From the NCBI GenBank assembly GCA_963704825.1, contig CAVPHV010000017.1, positions 186,001-250,000 on the forward strand: a stretch of DNA of 64,000 nt, given 5' to 3'. How positions within the stretch are numbered: the first letter of the stretch is position 1; each line of letters opens with the position of its first letter. Origin of the DNA: CAVPHV01 sp963704825 (lineage in GTDB: Bacteria > Actinomycetota > Acidimicrobiia > Spongiisociales > UBA5794). The notes beneath the pieces are model-generated. The model did not search any database and was not told where the DNA came from. It saw nothing but the letters and a program-made list of their open reading frames with translations. Of the stretch, positions 33,467 to 42,100 are shown one piece after another. The position numbers and the translations under genes were made by a program.

Positions 33467-34595
33467 GTGACCAGCAAGCAGGCGGACTTGGCCGGACCGG
33501 GGATGGGGGACTACTCGGAACTCGAAAAGGTGCTGCCGGACGACTACCGGTCGCTGCTCACCCGCAAGGAGACAATGGCGGCGCTGTTCGCGGCGAAGTC
33601 GTACATCGAGGAGAACCTCTGTGCGGAGCTGAACCTGTTCATGGTGCAGGTACCGCTGATCGTCGACGTTGCACGCGGCGTCAATGACATGCTCGATCGC
33701 GACGGGTCGCGCACCCCGGTTGAATTCCACATCGCCAATGACGGGATCAACTCGATCGACGCCCAGATAGTCCAGGCCGCCACGAAGTGGAAGCGGCCCG
33801 CCCTCGCCCAGTTCGGGTGCGACGGTGGGCGAGGGGATCTGCACCGACATGAAGGCGGTGCGCAAGGACTACTTCCTCGATCACGACCACAGCGCCTACG
33901 TCGACCAGTGGGATTGGGAACGCGTCATCTCACCCCAGGAGCGAAGCCTGGAGTTCCTCACCGGGGTCGTTGAGAAGATCTGGAAGGTGTTGCACGGAGC
34001 CGCGCTGCATGTCCACGAGCTGTTTCCCCAACTCGCTACCGACAAGTACCCGCCGATTCCGTCGGAGCTGAAGTTCATCCACGCCGAGGACATCCTGGCG
34101 ATGTTCCCCGATCTTCCCCGCAAGCAACGAGAGACCGCGCTCCTGCAGGAGTATCCCGCGGTGTTCATCTACGGGATCGGGTGGCCCCTAGAGGACGGTT
34201 ACCCCCATGAGTTGCGTGCCGCCGACTATGACGACTGGGTCACCGAGACGGTATCGGCCGATGGGCGTCCCACGCACGGGCTCAACGGCGACATCCTGGT
34301 CTGGAACCCGGTCACCCAACGGCGTCATGAGCTGTCGTCGATGGGGGTGCGGGTCACCAAGGAGACGCTGCGAATCCAGCTCGAAATGGCCGGCCAACTC
34401 GACTTCCTCGAGCTGCCGTACCACCGGGCGATACTCAACGATGAGATTCCCCTTTCGATCGGGGGTGGCATCGGTCAGTCGCGCACGTACATGTACCTGC
34501 TGCGCAAGGCCCATCTCGGCGAGGTGTCGGTGACGGTGTGGCCGCAGATCCTCAAGGACATGTGCGCCGCAAAGGCCATCCACGTCCTCGAATAG
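33467..34595 (+). pseudogene. asnA: Aspartate-ammonia ligase AsnA interrupted by a one-base frameshift
   Basis: Two adjoining frames together encode a complete ammonia-dependent asparagine synthetase (Asp + NH3 + ATP to Asn + AMP + PPi). The first, from GTG 33467 (AAGGAG at 33454-33459), runs through LLTRKETMAALFAAKSYIEE to ATKWKRPALAQFGCD; the second continues GEGICTDMKAVRKDYFLDHD, YVDQWDWERV, AADYDDWVTETV, LNGDILVWNPV and GGGIGQSRTYMYL, the class-II-synthetase-like ATP site. Removing the G at 33824 joins GCD directly to VGEGICTDMKA, exactly as the family reads. Everything else is intact, so this is either a very recent mutation or a sequencing/assembly error. The divergent spacer 33280-33466 has a CCTGCC-CGCT-GGCAGG hairpin at 33406 but no T-box. 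Confidence 0.85.
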
Positions 34596-34699
34596 TCAGT
34601 CGCAGGTCCCTCGATCCCCAACTCTGAAAGCCGTTCGGTAATCGCGGTTTGGATCCGATAGTCTCCCTGGAATCTCACTAGATGCGGAGGACGCGAACC

Positions 34700-36103
34700 A
34701 TGAACGAGCAGGCGTGGCACCACGGAACCCATCTCAGTCCGGAGGAGCGGCGAGCGATCGGTAAAGCGGCGCGCAAAGCCGTCCCGCGTTCCAGCCACGC
34801 CGACTGGTCCCCCAGTCCCGATCGCCCGGACCCCGTTGCGCTGGTCGAGGGGCAGAACGCCGATCGGCTCCAGTGGTTGGTGCCGGTGCGGCGGGGCCGT
34901 ATGTCGGCTTCGGCCTTCACGTTCTACCGCGGGGCCGCCCGCATCATGGCAACCGACCTGGCGACGACACCGGCTTCGGGGCTCACGGTTCAGGCCTGCG
35001 GTGACGCCCACCTGTCCAACTTTGGCGCCTACGGCTCGCCTGAGCGGCAACTGGTGTTCGATATCAACGACTTTGACGAGACGCTCCCCGGCCCCTGGGA
35101 GTGGGATGTGAAGCGCCTCGCCGCCAGCTTCATGATCGCCGGGCGAAACCTGGGGTTCTCCGATGCGGACAACCGCCAAGTCACGGCCGCTTCCGTCGAG
35201 GGCTATCGCCAGACCATGGCCCAGATGGCTGGGACCCGAACGCTCGATGTCTGGTACGCCCATCTGTCGGTAGATGAGCTCAACAACACCCTTGTGAGCC
35301 AAGGTGCAACCAAGGCATCAAAACGTGCTCAGAAGTTGGCCAAGAAGGCCAAGAGCAAGGACAGCCTCGAGGCATTGCGCAAGCTCGCCGAGAAGGTCGA
35401 CGGCACCTACCGGATCAAGTCCAATCATCCGGTTCTGGTACCGCTACGGGAGATCGGCGACGGGGCAGAGCAGGATCGGATCCGGCAAGCGGCTCTGCAG
35501 AGCTTCAAGGAATACCGAGCAACGATGCGTCCCGATCGACGGTTGCTGCTCGATCGCTTTCGACCGGTCGATATCGCGGTCAAGGTCGTCGGTGTGGGGA
35601 GTGTCGGTACCCGGTGCTTGATCGTCCTGCTCGAGGGCCGCGACGAAGCCGACCCGTTGTTTCTCCAAATCAAGGAGGCAACGAAGTCGGTGCTCGAGGA
35701 GCACCTCCCGGCCAGTCGTTGGCGCAACTCCGGCCGGCGAGTGGTGGAGGGTCAGCGATTGATGCAATCGTCCAGTGACGTGTTTCTCGGCTGGTCACGC
35801 AGCATCAACAGCCAGGATTACTACTGGCGTCAGCTGCGCGACTGGAAGGGTTCTCTAGACCCCAACACGGCACAACTCAAGGGCCTCACTCTCTACGCCG
35901 GGGTTTGCGGTTGGACCCTGGCGCGCAGCCATGCGCGCTCGGGCGACCCGATCGCCATTTCCGCCTACCTGGGCACCAGTGTGACCTTCGACAAAGCCAT
36001 CACCGAGTTCTCGGAGAAGTATGCCGACCAGAACGAGAGCGACTACGCCGAGTTTGCCCGAGCCATCAAGGATGGGACGCTCGAGGCCGACACGGCAGGG
36101 TAG
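34700..36103 (+). CDS. DUF2252 protein
   Basis: A 467-residue protein of the DUF2252 family, common in actinobacteria and of unknown function. It contains GRMSASAFTFYRGAARIMA, CGDAHLSNFGAYGSPERQLV and FDINDFDETLPGPWEWDVKR. The spacing of GDAHLSNF and FDINDFDE resembles the catalytic HGDxHxxN and DxD loops of aminoglycoside-phosphotransferase-like kinases, so a small-molecule or protein kinase role is possible (inference). A Lys-rich stretch (KASKRAQKLAKKAKSKD) at about 205-225 is characteristic. CGGAGGAC directly before ATG 34700 fixes the start; an ATG at 34682 is part of that leader. Converges with the TrkA_C membrane protein gene. Confidence 0.88.
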   Translation: MNEQAWHHGTHLSPEERRAIGKAARKAVPRSSHADWSPSPDRPDPVALVEGQNADRLQWLVPVRRGRMSASAFTFYRGAARIMATDLATTPASGLTVQACGDAHLSNFGAYGSPERQLVFDINDFDETLPGPWEWDVKRLAASFMIAGRNLGFSDADNRQVTAASVEGYRQTMAQMAGTRTLDVWYAHLSVDELNNTLVSQGATKASKRAQKLAKKAKSKDSLEALRKLAEKVDGTYRIKSNHPVLVPLREIGDGAEQDRIRQAALQSFKEYRATMRPDRRLLLDRFRPVDIAVKVVGVGSVGTRCLIVLLEGRDEADPLFLQIKEATKSVLEEHLPASRWRNSGRRVVEGQRLMQSSSDVFLGWSRSINSQDYYWRQLRDWKGSLDPNTAQLKGLTLYAGVCGWTLARSHARSGDPIAISAYLGTSVTFDKAITEFSEKYADQNESDYAEFARAIKDGTLEADTAG

Positions 36104-36119
36104 AGGTCGGTCAGCTCGG

Positions 36120-36824
36120 TCAGCCGTCGGTGCCGTCGGGTGGCCGCCCCGCTGCGACGTGGCGCAGTTCTGCGAGGCGCGTGGCCGGCCCGTAGCAGAC
36201 CAGCGTGTCTTCGGCCTGTGCTGAACCGCCGACCGCGGCGGCAGGAATGGTCTGGAGGTCGCCGTCGACCAGCCGTTGGACCCCCAGCAACGTGATATCG
36301 GGGTCGCCGAACGGCTCTTGGTCGAGCCGTCGGCCAACGAGTGGGCTCGATGGCGCTATCACCAGACCGGCCACGGCCTGGTCGCCGAATACGACCCACG
36401 GACTACTGATGTGAGCTCGGAAGAGGCGGCGGGCCACAAAGCGAGCCGGGCGCCGTCCGATGCGGGAGAGTATTCCAAAGAGATTGAGAACAAAGAAGAG
36501 GAGGAGGAACCCGACGAGGACGGTGGCTCGCAACGCCGGATCCTTGGCGGAAGGAACCACAAAACTCACGCCGAGTAGACCAAGAATCGCTGGTGGTCCG
36601 ATGTATCCGACGAGGAACAACATAGAGGCCGCATCGCGTGACGGCGCGTCGTGTACCACGGCGTCGGATTGGGTCGTCGTGTAGCCGGTTCCGGTGAGCG
36701 CAGAACGCGCTTCGAAAGTCGCCGGCTTCTGGCCCATCCCGGCTCCTTGATAGACCTCGGCCGCGATCAGCAACACAAAACGCCAGATGAGAACGACGAT
36801 CAGGATCGCCACCACACTTGCCAT
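36120..36824 (-). CDS. Membrane protein with C-terminal RCK_C (TrkA_C) domain
   Basis: A 234-residue protein. Residues 1-20 and about 65-120 are hydrophobic (VVAILIVVLIWRFVLLIAAE; FLVGYIGPPAILGLLGVSF; VLVGFLLLFFVLNLFGILS), and between them lies FEARSALTGTGYTTTQSDAV, which recalls a selectivity-loop-like sequence of Trk/Ktr proteins. Residues about 145-225 (AVAGLVIAPSSPLVGRRLDQ, LLGVQRLVDGD, EDTLVCYGP) form an RCK_C ligand-binding domain, known to sense nucleotides such as c-di-AMP in K+ transport systems. It could be a small cation channel regulator. AAAGGAG precedes ATG 36824. Last gene of a four-gene minus-strand set. Confidence 0.72.
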   Translation of the reverse strand: MASVVAILIVVLIWRFVLLIAAEVYQGAGMGQKPATFEARSALTGTGYTTTQSDAVVHDAPSRDAASMLFLVGYIGPPAILGLLGVSFVVPSAKDPALRATVLVGFLLLFFVLNLFGILSRIGRRPARFVARRLFRAHISSPWVVFGDQAVAGLVIAPSSPLVGRRLDQEPFGDPDITLLGVQRLVDGDLQTIPAAAVGGSAQAEDTLVCYGPATRLAELRHVAAGRPPDGTDG

Positions 36825-36851
36825 TGCAGCTCCTTTCTCTTCTCTCGATCT

Positions 36852-38051
36852 TCAGCTCGGCGTGAGATGGGCGATGGCTACGGCTGCGAAAAGAGCGATT
36901 CCGGTCGCCATCGCCTCTTCGTCGAAGCGCACCCGGTTGGAGTGGTTGTTGGGAGCCTCGCCCGGCACGAGCTCAGTCGGGCAGGCGCCGAGGAAGGCCA
37001 TCGCGCCGGGCACCTGCTGCAGCACGTAGCTCCAGTCTTCGGCGCCCATGAGGGGGAACGGCAGCTCGGTGACGGCGTCTTCACCGACGAGATCAGCAGC
37101 AACGCTGGTGACGAGTTGTGAGAAGGCGTCGTCGTTGACGGTCACCGGGTAGCCGGTCTTGATCCGGACGTGGGCCTCGACGCCGTGAGCGGCGGCGACG
37201 TTGGTGGCGACCCGTTCGATCATCTCATGTACCTGGGTGCGCGTCTCTTCTGAGAGCGCCCGAATCGTTCCGGAGAGCTCGGCCGTCTCTGGAATCACGT
37301 TGTGGGTAGTGCCGGCCATCATCCTGGCGAAGGTAACGACGGCAGGATCGAGCACGTTGATACGGCGGGTGAGGGCGGTCTCGACGGCCAGCACGATCTC
37401 GGCCGCCACCGGAATCGGGTCGTGGGCGAGGAAAGGCGCCGAGGCGTGGCCGCCCCGGCCGGTGATCGTGAGGTACACCTCGTCTGCCGATGCCATCAAG
37501 GGTCCGGGCCGGTGGTGGATTGTGCCTGTTACGTGGCGGGTGGTGACGTGGATGGCGAATGCACCGGAGGGAGCGGGGTCGACCACATCGAGCAGTCCCT
37601 CGTCGAGCATGATCTGGGCGCCGTGGTTGCCCTCCTCGCCGGGCTGGAACATGAACACGACGCGCCCCGGGAGTTGGTCGCGCAGTCCGCTGAGCAGTCG
37701 GGCGGCGCCCACCAGCATTGCAGTGTGCAGATCGTGGCCGCAGGCATGCATGGCGCCGTGGACCTCGCTGGCAAAGGGAAGTCCGGTGTCCTCCGGCATC
37801 GGCAGGCCATCCATGTCGCCGCGCAGCAAGATGGCCGGGCCGGGCAGTCCGCCATCGAGCACGGCAACGATGCCGCTGGTGGTTTCGTGGAGGTGGAGTT
37901 CGAGGGGCAGCCCCTCGAGGGCCGTCAGCACCGTCTCGCGGGTCACGGGGAGGTCGTTGCCGATCTCGGGATGGCGGTGCAGCGCACGCCGCAGCTCAAC
38001 GATTTCGGGCAAGAGTTCTCGGGCTGAGGCAAGAAGGGTGTTGTCGTTCAT
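36852..38051 (-). CDS. M20D metallopeptidase / N-acyl amino acid amidohydrolase
   Basis: A 399-residue cytoplasmic amidohydrolase. Zinc/manganese ligands and base appear in LLRGDMDGLPMPED, AMHACGHDLHTAML, MFQPGEEGNHGAQ, FAIHVTTRH and SNRVRFDEE; the dimerisation domain runs from about 185 to 300 (GRGGHASAPFLAHDPI). Family members remove acyl groups from amino acids (hippurate, N-acetyl amino acids, IAA conjugates). It starts nine bases after the HSL-type hydrolase stop, so co-transcription is likely. Confidence 0.9.
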   Translation of the reverse strand: MNDNTLLASARELLPEIVELRRALHRHPEIGNDLPVTRETVLTALEGLPLELHLHETTSGIVAVLDGGLPGPAILLRGDMDGLPMPEDTGLPFASEVHGAMHACGHDLHTAMLVGAARLLSGLRDQLPGRVVFMFQPGEEGNHGAQIMLDEGLLDVVDPAPSGAFAIHVTTRHVTGTIHHRPGPLMASADEVYLTITGRGGHASAPFLAHDPIPVAAEIVLAVETALTRRINVLDPAVVTFARMMAGTTHNVIPETAELSGTIRALSEETRTQVHEMIERVATNVAAAHGVEAHVRIKTGYPVTVNDDAFSQLVTSVAADLVGEDAVTELPFPLMGAEDWSYVLQQVPGAMAFLGACPTELVPGEAPNNHSNRVRFDEEAMATGIALFAAVAIAHLTPS

Positions 38052-38060
38052 CCGTCCATG

Positions 38061-39107
38061 CTACGGGGCCGGTCGGCGGCTGCCCCTACCCGGCGCTCCC
38101 GACCCGGCTGAGACCCATTCGCGGCACATCGCCAGCAACTTCAGCGTTTCGGCGTGATTGGGCAGGAGCGCAGGCCACACGTGGTACATGTCGTCGGCAA
38201 TGTGGAGCGTCACCGCGCAGCCATCGGATTGGGCCTTGGCGGCGAGGCGGATCGAATCGTCGAGGATCATCTCTCTTCCGCCGGCGAACACCAGCACCGG
38301 GGGGATCCCGCGGTAGTCGCCGTACAGCGGAGAGGCGTAGGGGTCCTTGGGATCGTGATCGCCGAGGTACTCGTGCAGCGGACGGATTGGATGCAGAAGC
38401 GGCAGGTAGTCGGTGGCCATGTTGCGATAGATGGAGTTGCCGGTATGTTCGAGGTCGGTATACGGGGAGAAGACGATGGCGCCGGCTGGGAGCGGATCGC
38501 CCTCGTCGCGCAGCCGCAGCAGCGTGGCGAGGGTGAGTCCGCCACCGGCGGAGTCACCTGCGATGACAATCTGGTTCGGATCGGTACCGGCTGCGACCAG
38601 AGCCCGGTACACCCTCACCGCATCGTCAACGGCGGCCGGGAAAGGATTGGCCGGGGCGAGCCGATAGTCGGGCACGATGGCAGACCCGCCCACGGCCCAG
38701 GTGAGATTGGCGACGAAGCGGCGATGCGTCGCCGGGCTCCCGGCGAGATAACCGCCTCCGTGGAAGTAGAGGATGGTCGACGTGTCGGTGAGTTCTGTTC
38801 CCGAGCCGTTCCGGATGTGCCGCTCCACCGGAACCCCGGCCACCGTGTCGTGCTCGAGTCGCATGGCGCCGCGCAGCCGGGATGGGAGCGGCGGATCCAG
38901 CTTGCCTTCCAGCTTGGCGCGGGCGAGCGGATCGGGGTGGGTGGCCGCCGACATGATGAAGGCTCGCAGCGCGACGGCCTTGAGTTCGACGTCCCAACCC
39001 CATCCGGGGACGGCCGGACCGGACAAGACGCGGCGGGCGATCCGGGCCGCAACGGCGATGACCATGGCCACCAGCAGCCGAAATACGAGGACCAGGGTTC
39101 TGATCAC
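38061..39107 (-). CDS. HSL-family alpha/beta hydrolase
   Basis: A 348-residue esterase/lipase with an N-terminal hydrophobic helix (VLVFRLLVAMVIAVAARIA) that probably anchors it to the membrane. The oxyanion motif is YFHGGGYLAGSP, the nucleophile Ser in IAGDSAGGGLTLA, Asp in the DPYASPL/FAGGREMILDD region and the catalytic His in DDMYHVWPALLP, as in hormone-sensitive-lipase-type esterases. Its GTG start at 39107 overlaps the stop of the preceding gene (GTGA), so translation is coupled. Confidence 0.9.
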   Translation of the reverse strand: MIRTLVLVFRLLVAMVIAVAARIARRVLSGPAVPGWGWDVELKAVALRAFIMSAATHPDPLARAKLEGKLDPPLPSRLRGAMRLEHDTVAGVPVERHIRNGSGTELTDTSTILYFHGGGYLAGSPATHRRFVANLTWAVGGSAIVPDYRLAPANPFPAAVDDAVRVYRALVAAGTDPNQIVIAGDSAGGGLTLATLLRLRDEGDPLPAGAIVFSPYTDLEHTGNSIYRNMATDYLPLLHPIRPLHEYLGDHDPKDPYASPLYGDYRGIPPVLVFAGGREMILDDSIRLAAKAQSDGCAVTLHIADDMYHVWPALLPNHAETLKLLAMCREWVSAGSGAPGRGSRRPAP

Positions 39108-39901
39108 GCGAGCTGATGTTCCAGGGCGCCGATTTGAGCTTCGAGATCGCCGAGTTCGGCCTCGATCTCCGCTGCCGATTGATCGGTGGGTGGGCGAGTC
39201 AGTTGACCCTGCACGGCTCCGTAGCGATTTGAAGCGTCGCGGAATTCTGCGGCGAGCTGAGGACGGCCATCGAGCTGGACCTTGGTCGACAAGTCGAGGA
39301 TGGGATCCGACAGGGCATCGGCTCGGGTCTTGAGTTGGGACCAATGGCTGCCCAGAGCGCGTTCTCTCCGGCTTGCCGCGGCGCGTTGTTCAAAATGGCG
39401 ACCGCCGAGTCCGACGATCAGCAACACGGCGGCAATCCCGGCGAGGATGAGCCCCCAATTGGTTGAGGAGGTTTCGGTCAGGGCTGCGTCAACAAAGGCA
39501 TCGACACCGTCGGCGATCGATGGGCCGGAGAGCTGGTCATCGGCTGCGGCCAAGGCCGAGTCCATCTCGCCCTGCGAGAGGGCATCGCTCGATGCTCCGT
39601 ACGCAACCGGGGTGAAGACGAGGACCGTACCGGCGACGAGGTCGTTGACCTGGGCGGCGAAGGCGACGGCGTCGACGGCCGGGTCGGCCAGCACGACGAC
39701 GCGGAGTCCGAGCCCATTGGCTGCGGCTCGGTCGATGGAGGCGATGACCCGGTCGACGTCGAGGGCGCCGGCTCCGGGCTCGACGTAGAGCCCGTCCGAG
39801 AGCCCGGTGGCGGCCTCTTCCGGCGTCGCGGCGAGGGCCGTCGGTGCGAGCAACGATGCGAGCGCAACAGCCAGCAGCAGCGCTGCAGTGATGTGTCGCA
39901 T
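39104..39901 (-). CDS. Exported single-pass protein with coiled-coil tail (DUF6676-like)
   Basis: A 265-residue protein. Signal peptide 1-24 (ALLLAVALASLLAPTALAA), an extracytoplasmic alpha-beta domain to about 145 (ASIDRAAANGLGLRVVVLAD, AGTVLVFTPVAYGASSDALS) that resembles the fold used by TPM/Rv1476-like proteins, a transmembrane helix (WGLILAGIAAVLLIVGLGG), then a cytoplasmic tail with charged helices (SAAEIEAELGDLEAQIGALE), likely a coiled coil. Function unknown; coupling to a membrane-bound esterase suggests an envelope role. First gene of the set 39901 to 36120. Confidence 0.72.
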   Translation of the reverse strand: MRHITAALLLAVALASLLAPTALAATPEEAATGLSDGLYVEPGAGALDVDRVIASIDRAAANGLGLRVVVLADPAVDAVAFAAQVNDLVAGTVLVFTPVAYGASSDALSQGEMDSALAAADDQLSGPSIADGVDAFVDAALTETSSTNWGLILAGIAAVLLIVGLGGRHFEQRAAASRRERALGSHWSQLKTRADALSDPILDLSTKVQLDGRPQLAAEFRDASNRYGAVQGQLTRPPTDQSAAEIEAELGDLEAQIGALEHQLA

Positions 39902-39980
39902 GGTTCAAGCCGTCCGTGAGCCGATTCAAGATGCTACAACGGTCGTGGCAGCGGCCACGAGCCGCCGGCTGGGACGGGGG

Positions 39981-40751
39981 ATGTTGGTGCAGCAACGCAG
40001 AGTGACCGGGCCGGATGGCACACGGTGGATCGTGGGGCGGCGCTGGTTGGTGTCTCGGCCGCGTTATTTGGGGTTTCGGTTTGGGGTGGATCGCAGGGTT
40101 CCACAGTACGAACCCCCGCATTCCGGCGATGTGCCCGCACCGCGGGTGGTGCGGCGCCCGGCGCCGACTCGTCCGCCGACGCCCCCCATCGTTCACTACC
40201 GCGACAAGGGTCCCAAGCCCCGGGGCGGTTGGTGGTTCGGCGGTTCGGGCAGGTCCGGTGGCAGAGGGTTCGGCCGGGTTGGACCCGGTGGTGGCCGGAG
40301 CAGCGGTGGCGGTGGCCGATCCGGCGCATCGGGCGGGGGCGGCCGGGGCAAGTCGTCGGGCGGGGGCAAGCGCGGTGGCGGCGGCGGTGGCGGCGCCATC
40401 GGTGGCGCCGCGGCAGCCTTGCTGAAGATCCTCAAGTACGTGCTCATTGTGATCCTGGTCATCGCGGTAGCTCTGTTCGTGATCTTCGTGCTCGTGCCCA
40501 CCGTCTTGTTCTTGCTCCACTACGCGGTCTTCTCCCTCGTCGTTGGAGCCACCATCGCGCTGCGGATGCTCACCGGGAGACCGTGGATCATCGAACTGGA
40601 GGAAGCCGATGGCTATCGGGTGAAGGCGTGGCGGATCAAAGGCTGGCAGGAGAGCAAGCGAGTCATCGACGAGGTGGCCGAAGCCGTTCGTCGTGGCGAT
40701 CGTGCCGAGCCCGCCGGTGCCGAGTCGGTTGAGATCGTCAACGCACCGTGA
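39981..40751 (+). CDS. Gly/Arg-rich membrane protein of unknown function
   Basis: A 256-residue protein. The N-terminal 70 residues are basic and Pro-rich, residues about 75-150 are low-complexity Gly/Ser/Arg/Lys (GRSSGGGGRSGASGGGGRGK), and then follow two hydrophobic segments (YVLIVILVIAVALFVIFVLV and LLHYAVFSLVVGATIALRML) and a conserved-looking polar tail (WIIELEEADGYRVKAWRIKG). Low-complexity regions of this sort often bind nucleic acid or phase-separate; I do not recognise a family. Start at ATG 39981 is the most likely but no good ribosome site is present. Divergent from the DUF6676-like gene. Confidence 0.6.
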   Translation: MLVQQRRVTGPDGTRWIVGRRWLVSRPRYLGFRFGVDRRVPQYEPPHSGDVPAPRVVRRPAPTRPPTPPIVHYRDKGPKPRGGWWFGGSGRSGGRGFGRVGPGGGRSSGGGGRSGASGGGGRGKSSGGGKRGGGGGGGAIGGAAAALLKILKYVLIVILVIAVALFVIFVLVPTVLFLLHYAVFSLVVGATIALRMLTGRPWIIELEEADGYRVKAWRIKGWQESKRVIDEVAEAVRRGDRAEPAGAESVEIVNAP

Positions 40752-40833
40752 GCGCGTTCGTAACCACGACGCCGGCGCGCCAGAATCAAGGCCAATCACG
40801 ATCGCGAACGTACGAATGGGGACCGACCAACTG

Positions 40834-42090
40834 ATGGATCACATCCTTTACCTCGAATGCATGGTCTGCGGCAAGCAGTACGACGTCGCCGATGTCGAAT
40901 ACGTGTGTCCCGACCACGGCCTTGACGGCGTCCTCGATGTCATCTACGACTACGACCGGATCGGGGCAAGTTTCCCCCGCCAGCATCTCGCCGCAGACTT
41001 CGACCACAACATGTGGCGCTATCGGCCGCTGCTGCCGATCGAGGCGCACGCCGCAGTGCCGCGCCTGCACGTTGGGTGGACGCCGATGTGGCGGGTGTCG
41101 GAGGCCGGCGACCCCTATGGGCTCCACGACCTGTGGGTCAAGGATGACAGTCGGAATCCAACCGGTTCACTGAAGGACCGCGCCAGCGCCATGGCGATCG
41201 CCAAGGCGAAGGAGTCCGGGGCCGCCGTGGTCACCACGGCCAGTACCGGAAACGCCGCTGCGGCGTTGGCGGGCTTGGCCGCCGCCGAGAGAATGCCGGT
41301 CGTGATCTTCGTTCCCCGCAGCGCGCCGGAGGCCAAGATTGCGCAGCTCCTCGCCTACGGGGCCCGGGTGTTCCTGGTCGATGGCACCTATGACGATGCG
41401 TTCTCATTGTGTGTCGAAGCTTCGGACCGTTTTGGCTGGTACAACCGCAATACCGGATACAACCCCTACATGAGCGAAGGGAAGAAGACCGCAGCGTTCG
41501 AGATCGCCGAGCAGCTCAACTGGGAGGTACCCGACGCCGTGATCGTCAGCGTCGGGGACGGATGCATCATCGGAGGGCTCTACAAGGGGTTCCACGATCT
41601 GAATGCCCTGGGATGGATCGACAAGATGCCGCGCCTGATTGGGGTGCAGGCCAGCGGTTCCAACTTCCTCGGAGACGCCTGGGAGCGCGGTGAGGACGTG
41701 TTGACCAAGGCACCGATCGCCGCTTCGAGCGTGGCAGACAGCATCGTGGCCGGCCTCCCGGCGGATCGTCTCAAGGCAATGCGGGCGGTGAAGTTCACCG
41801 AAGGCGGCTTTGTCGAGGTCTCCGACGACGAGATTCTCGCGGCCATTCCCGCGATGGCTCGTCAGACCGGTGTGTTCGCCGAGCCTGCGGCGGCGGCGGC
41901 CTACGCCGGGTTGGTCGGCGCCATCGCCGAGGACCTGTTGGCGCCCGAGGACCGGGTCGTCATCCTGAGCACCGGAACCGGTCTGAAGGATGCCCCTGCC
42001 GCGATGCGCGGCGTGGCGTCCGTCGGTATCGAGGGCACGGTGATCGAACCAACGCTCGATGCGGTCGAGCGGGCGATGGCCGACGAATAG
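40834..42090 (+). CDS. thrC: Threonine synthase
   Basis: A 418-residue PLP enzyme making L-threonine from O-phosphohomoserine. The N-terminus is a zinc-ribbon-like segment (LECMVCGKQY, YVCPDHG) found in one branch of ThrC. The cofactor Lys is in RNPTGSLKDRASAMA, the phosphate loop region is TTASTGNAAAALAGLAAAER, and GDGCIIGGLYKGF and STGTGLKD are typical. Two ATG codons are possible, 40816 and 40834; the second has GGGGAC ahead of it. The binding lipoprotein gene converges, with ten bases between the stops. Confidence 0.88.
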   Translation: MDHILYLECMVCGKQYDVADVEYVCPDHGLDGVLDVIYDYDRIGASFPRQHLAADFDHNMWRYRPLLPIEAHAAVPRLHVGWTPMWRVSEAGDPYGLHDLWVKDDSRNPTGSLKDRASAMAIAKAKESGAAVVTTASTGNAAAALAGLAAAERMPVVIFVPRSAPEAKIAQLLAYGARVFLVDGTYDDAFSLCVEASDRFGWYNRNTGYNPYMSEGKKTAAFEIAEQLNWEVPDAVIVSVGDGCIIGGLYKGFHDLNALGWIDKMPRLIGVQASGSNFLGDAWERGEDVLTKAPIAASSVADSIVAGLPADRLKAMRAVKFTEGGFVEVSDDEILAAIPAMARQTGVFAEPAAAAAYAGLVGAIAEDLLAPEDRVVILSTGTGLKDAPAAMRGVASVGIEGTVIEPTLDAVERAMADE

Positions 42091-42100
42091 GGACCGGCAC

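Noticed and set aside
33467..34595. Lysyl- or asparaginyl-tRNA synthetase
   Set aside because: The class-II-like fold is that of AsnA: WKRPALAQF, the YVDQWDWERV motif and GGGIGQSR match aspartate-ammonia ligase, and there is no anticodon-binding domain.
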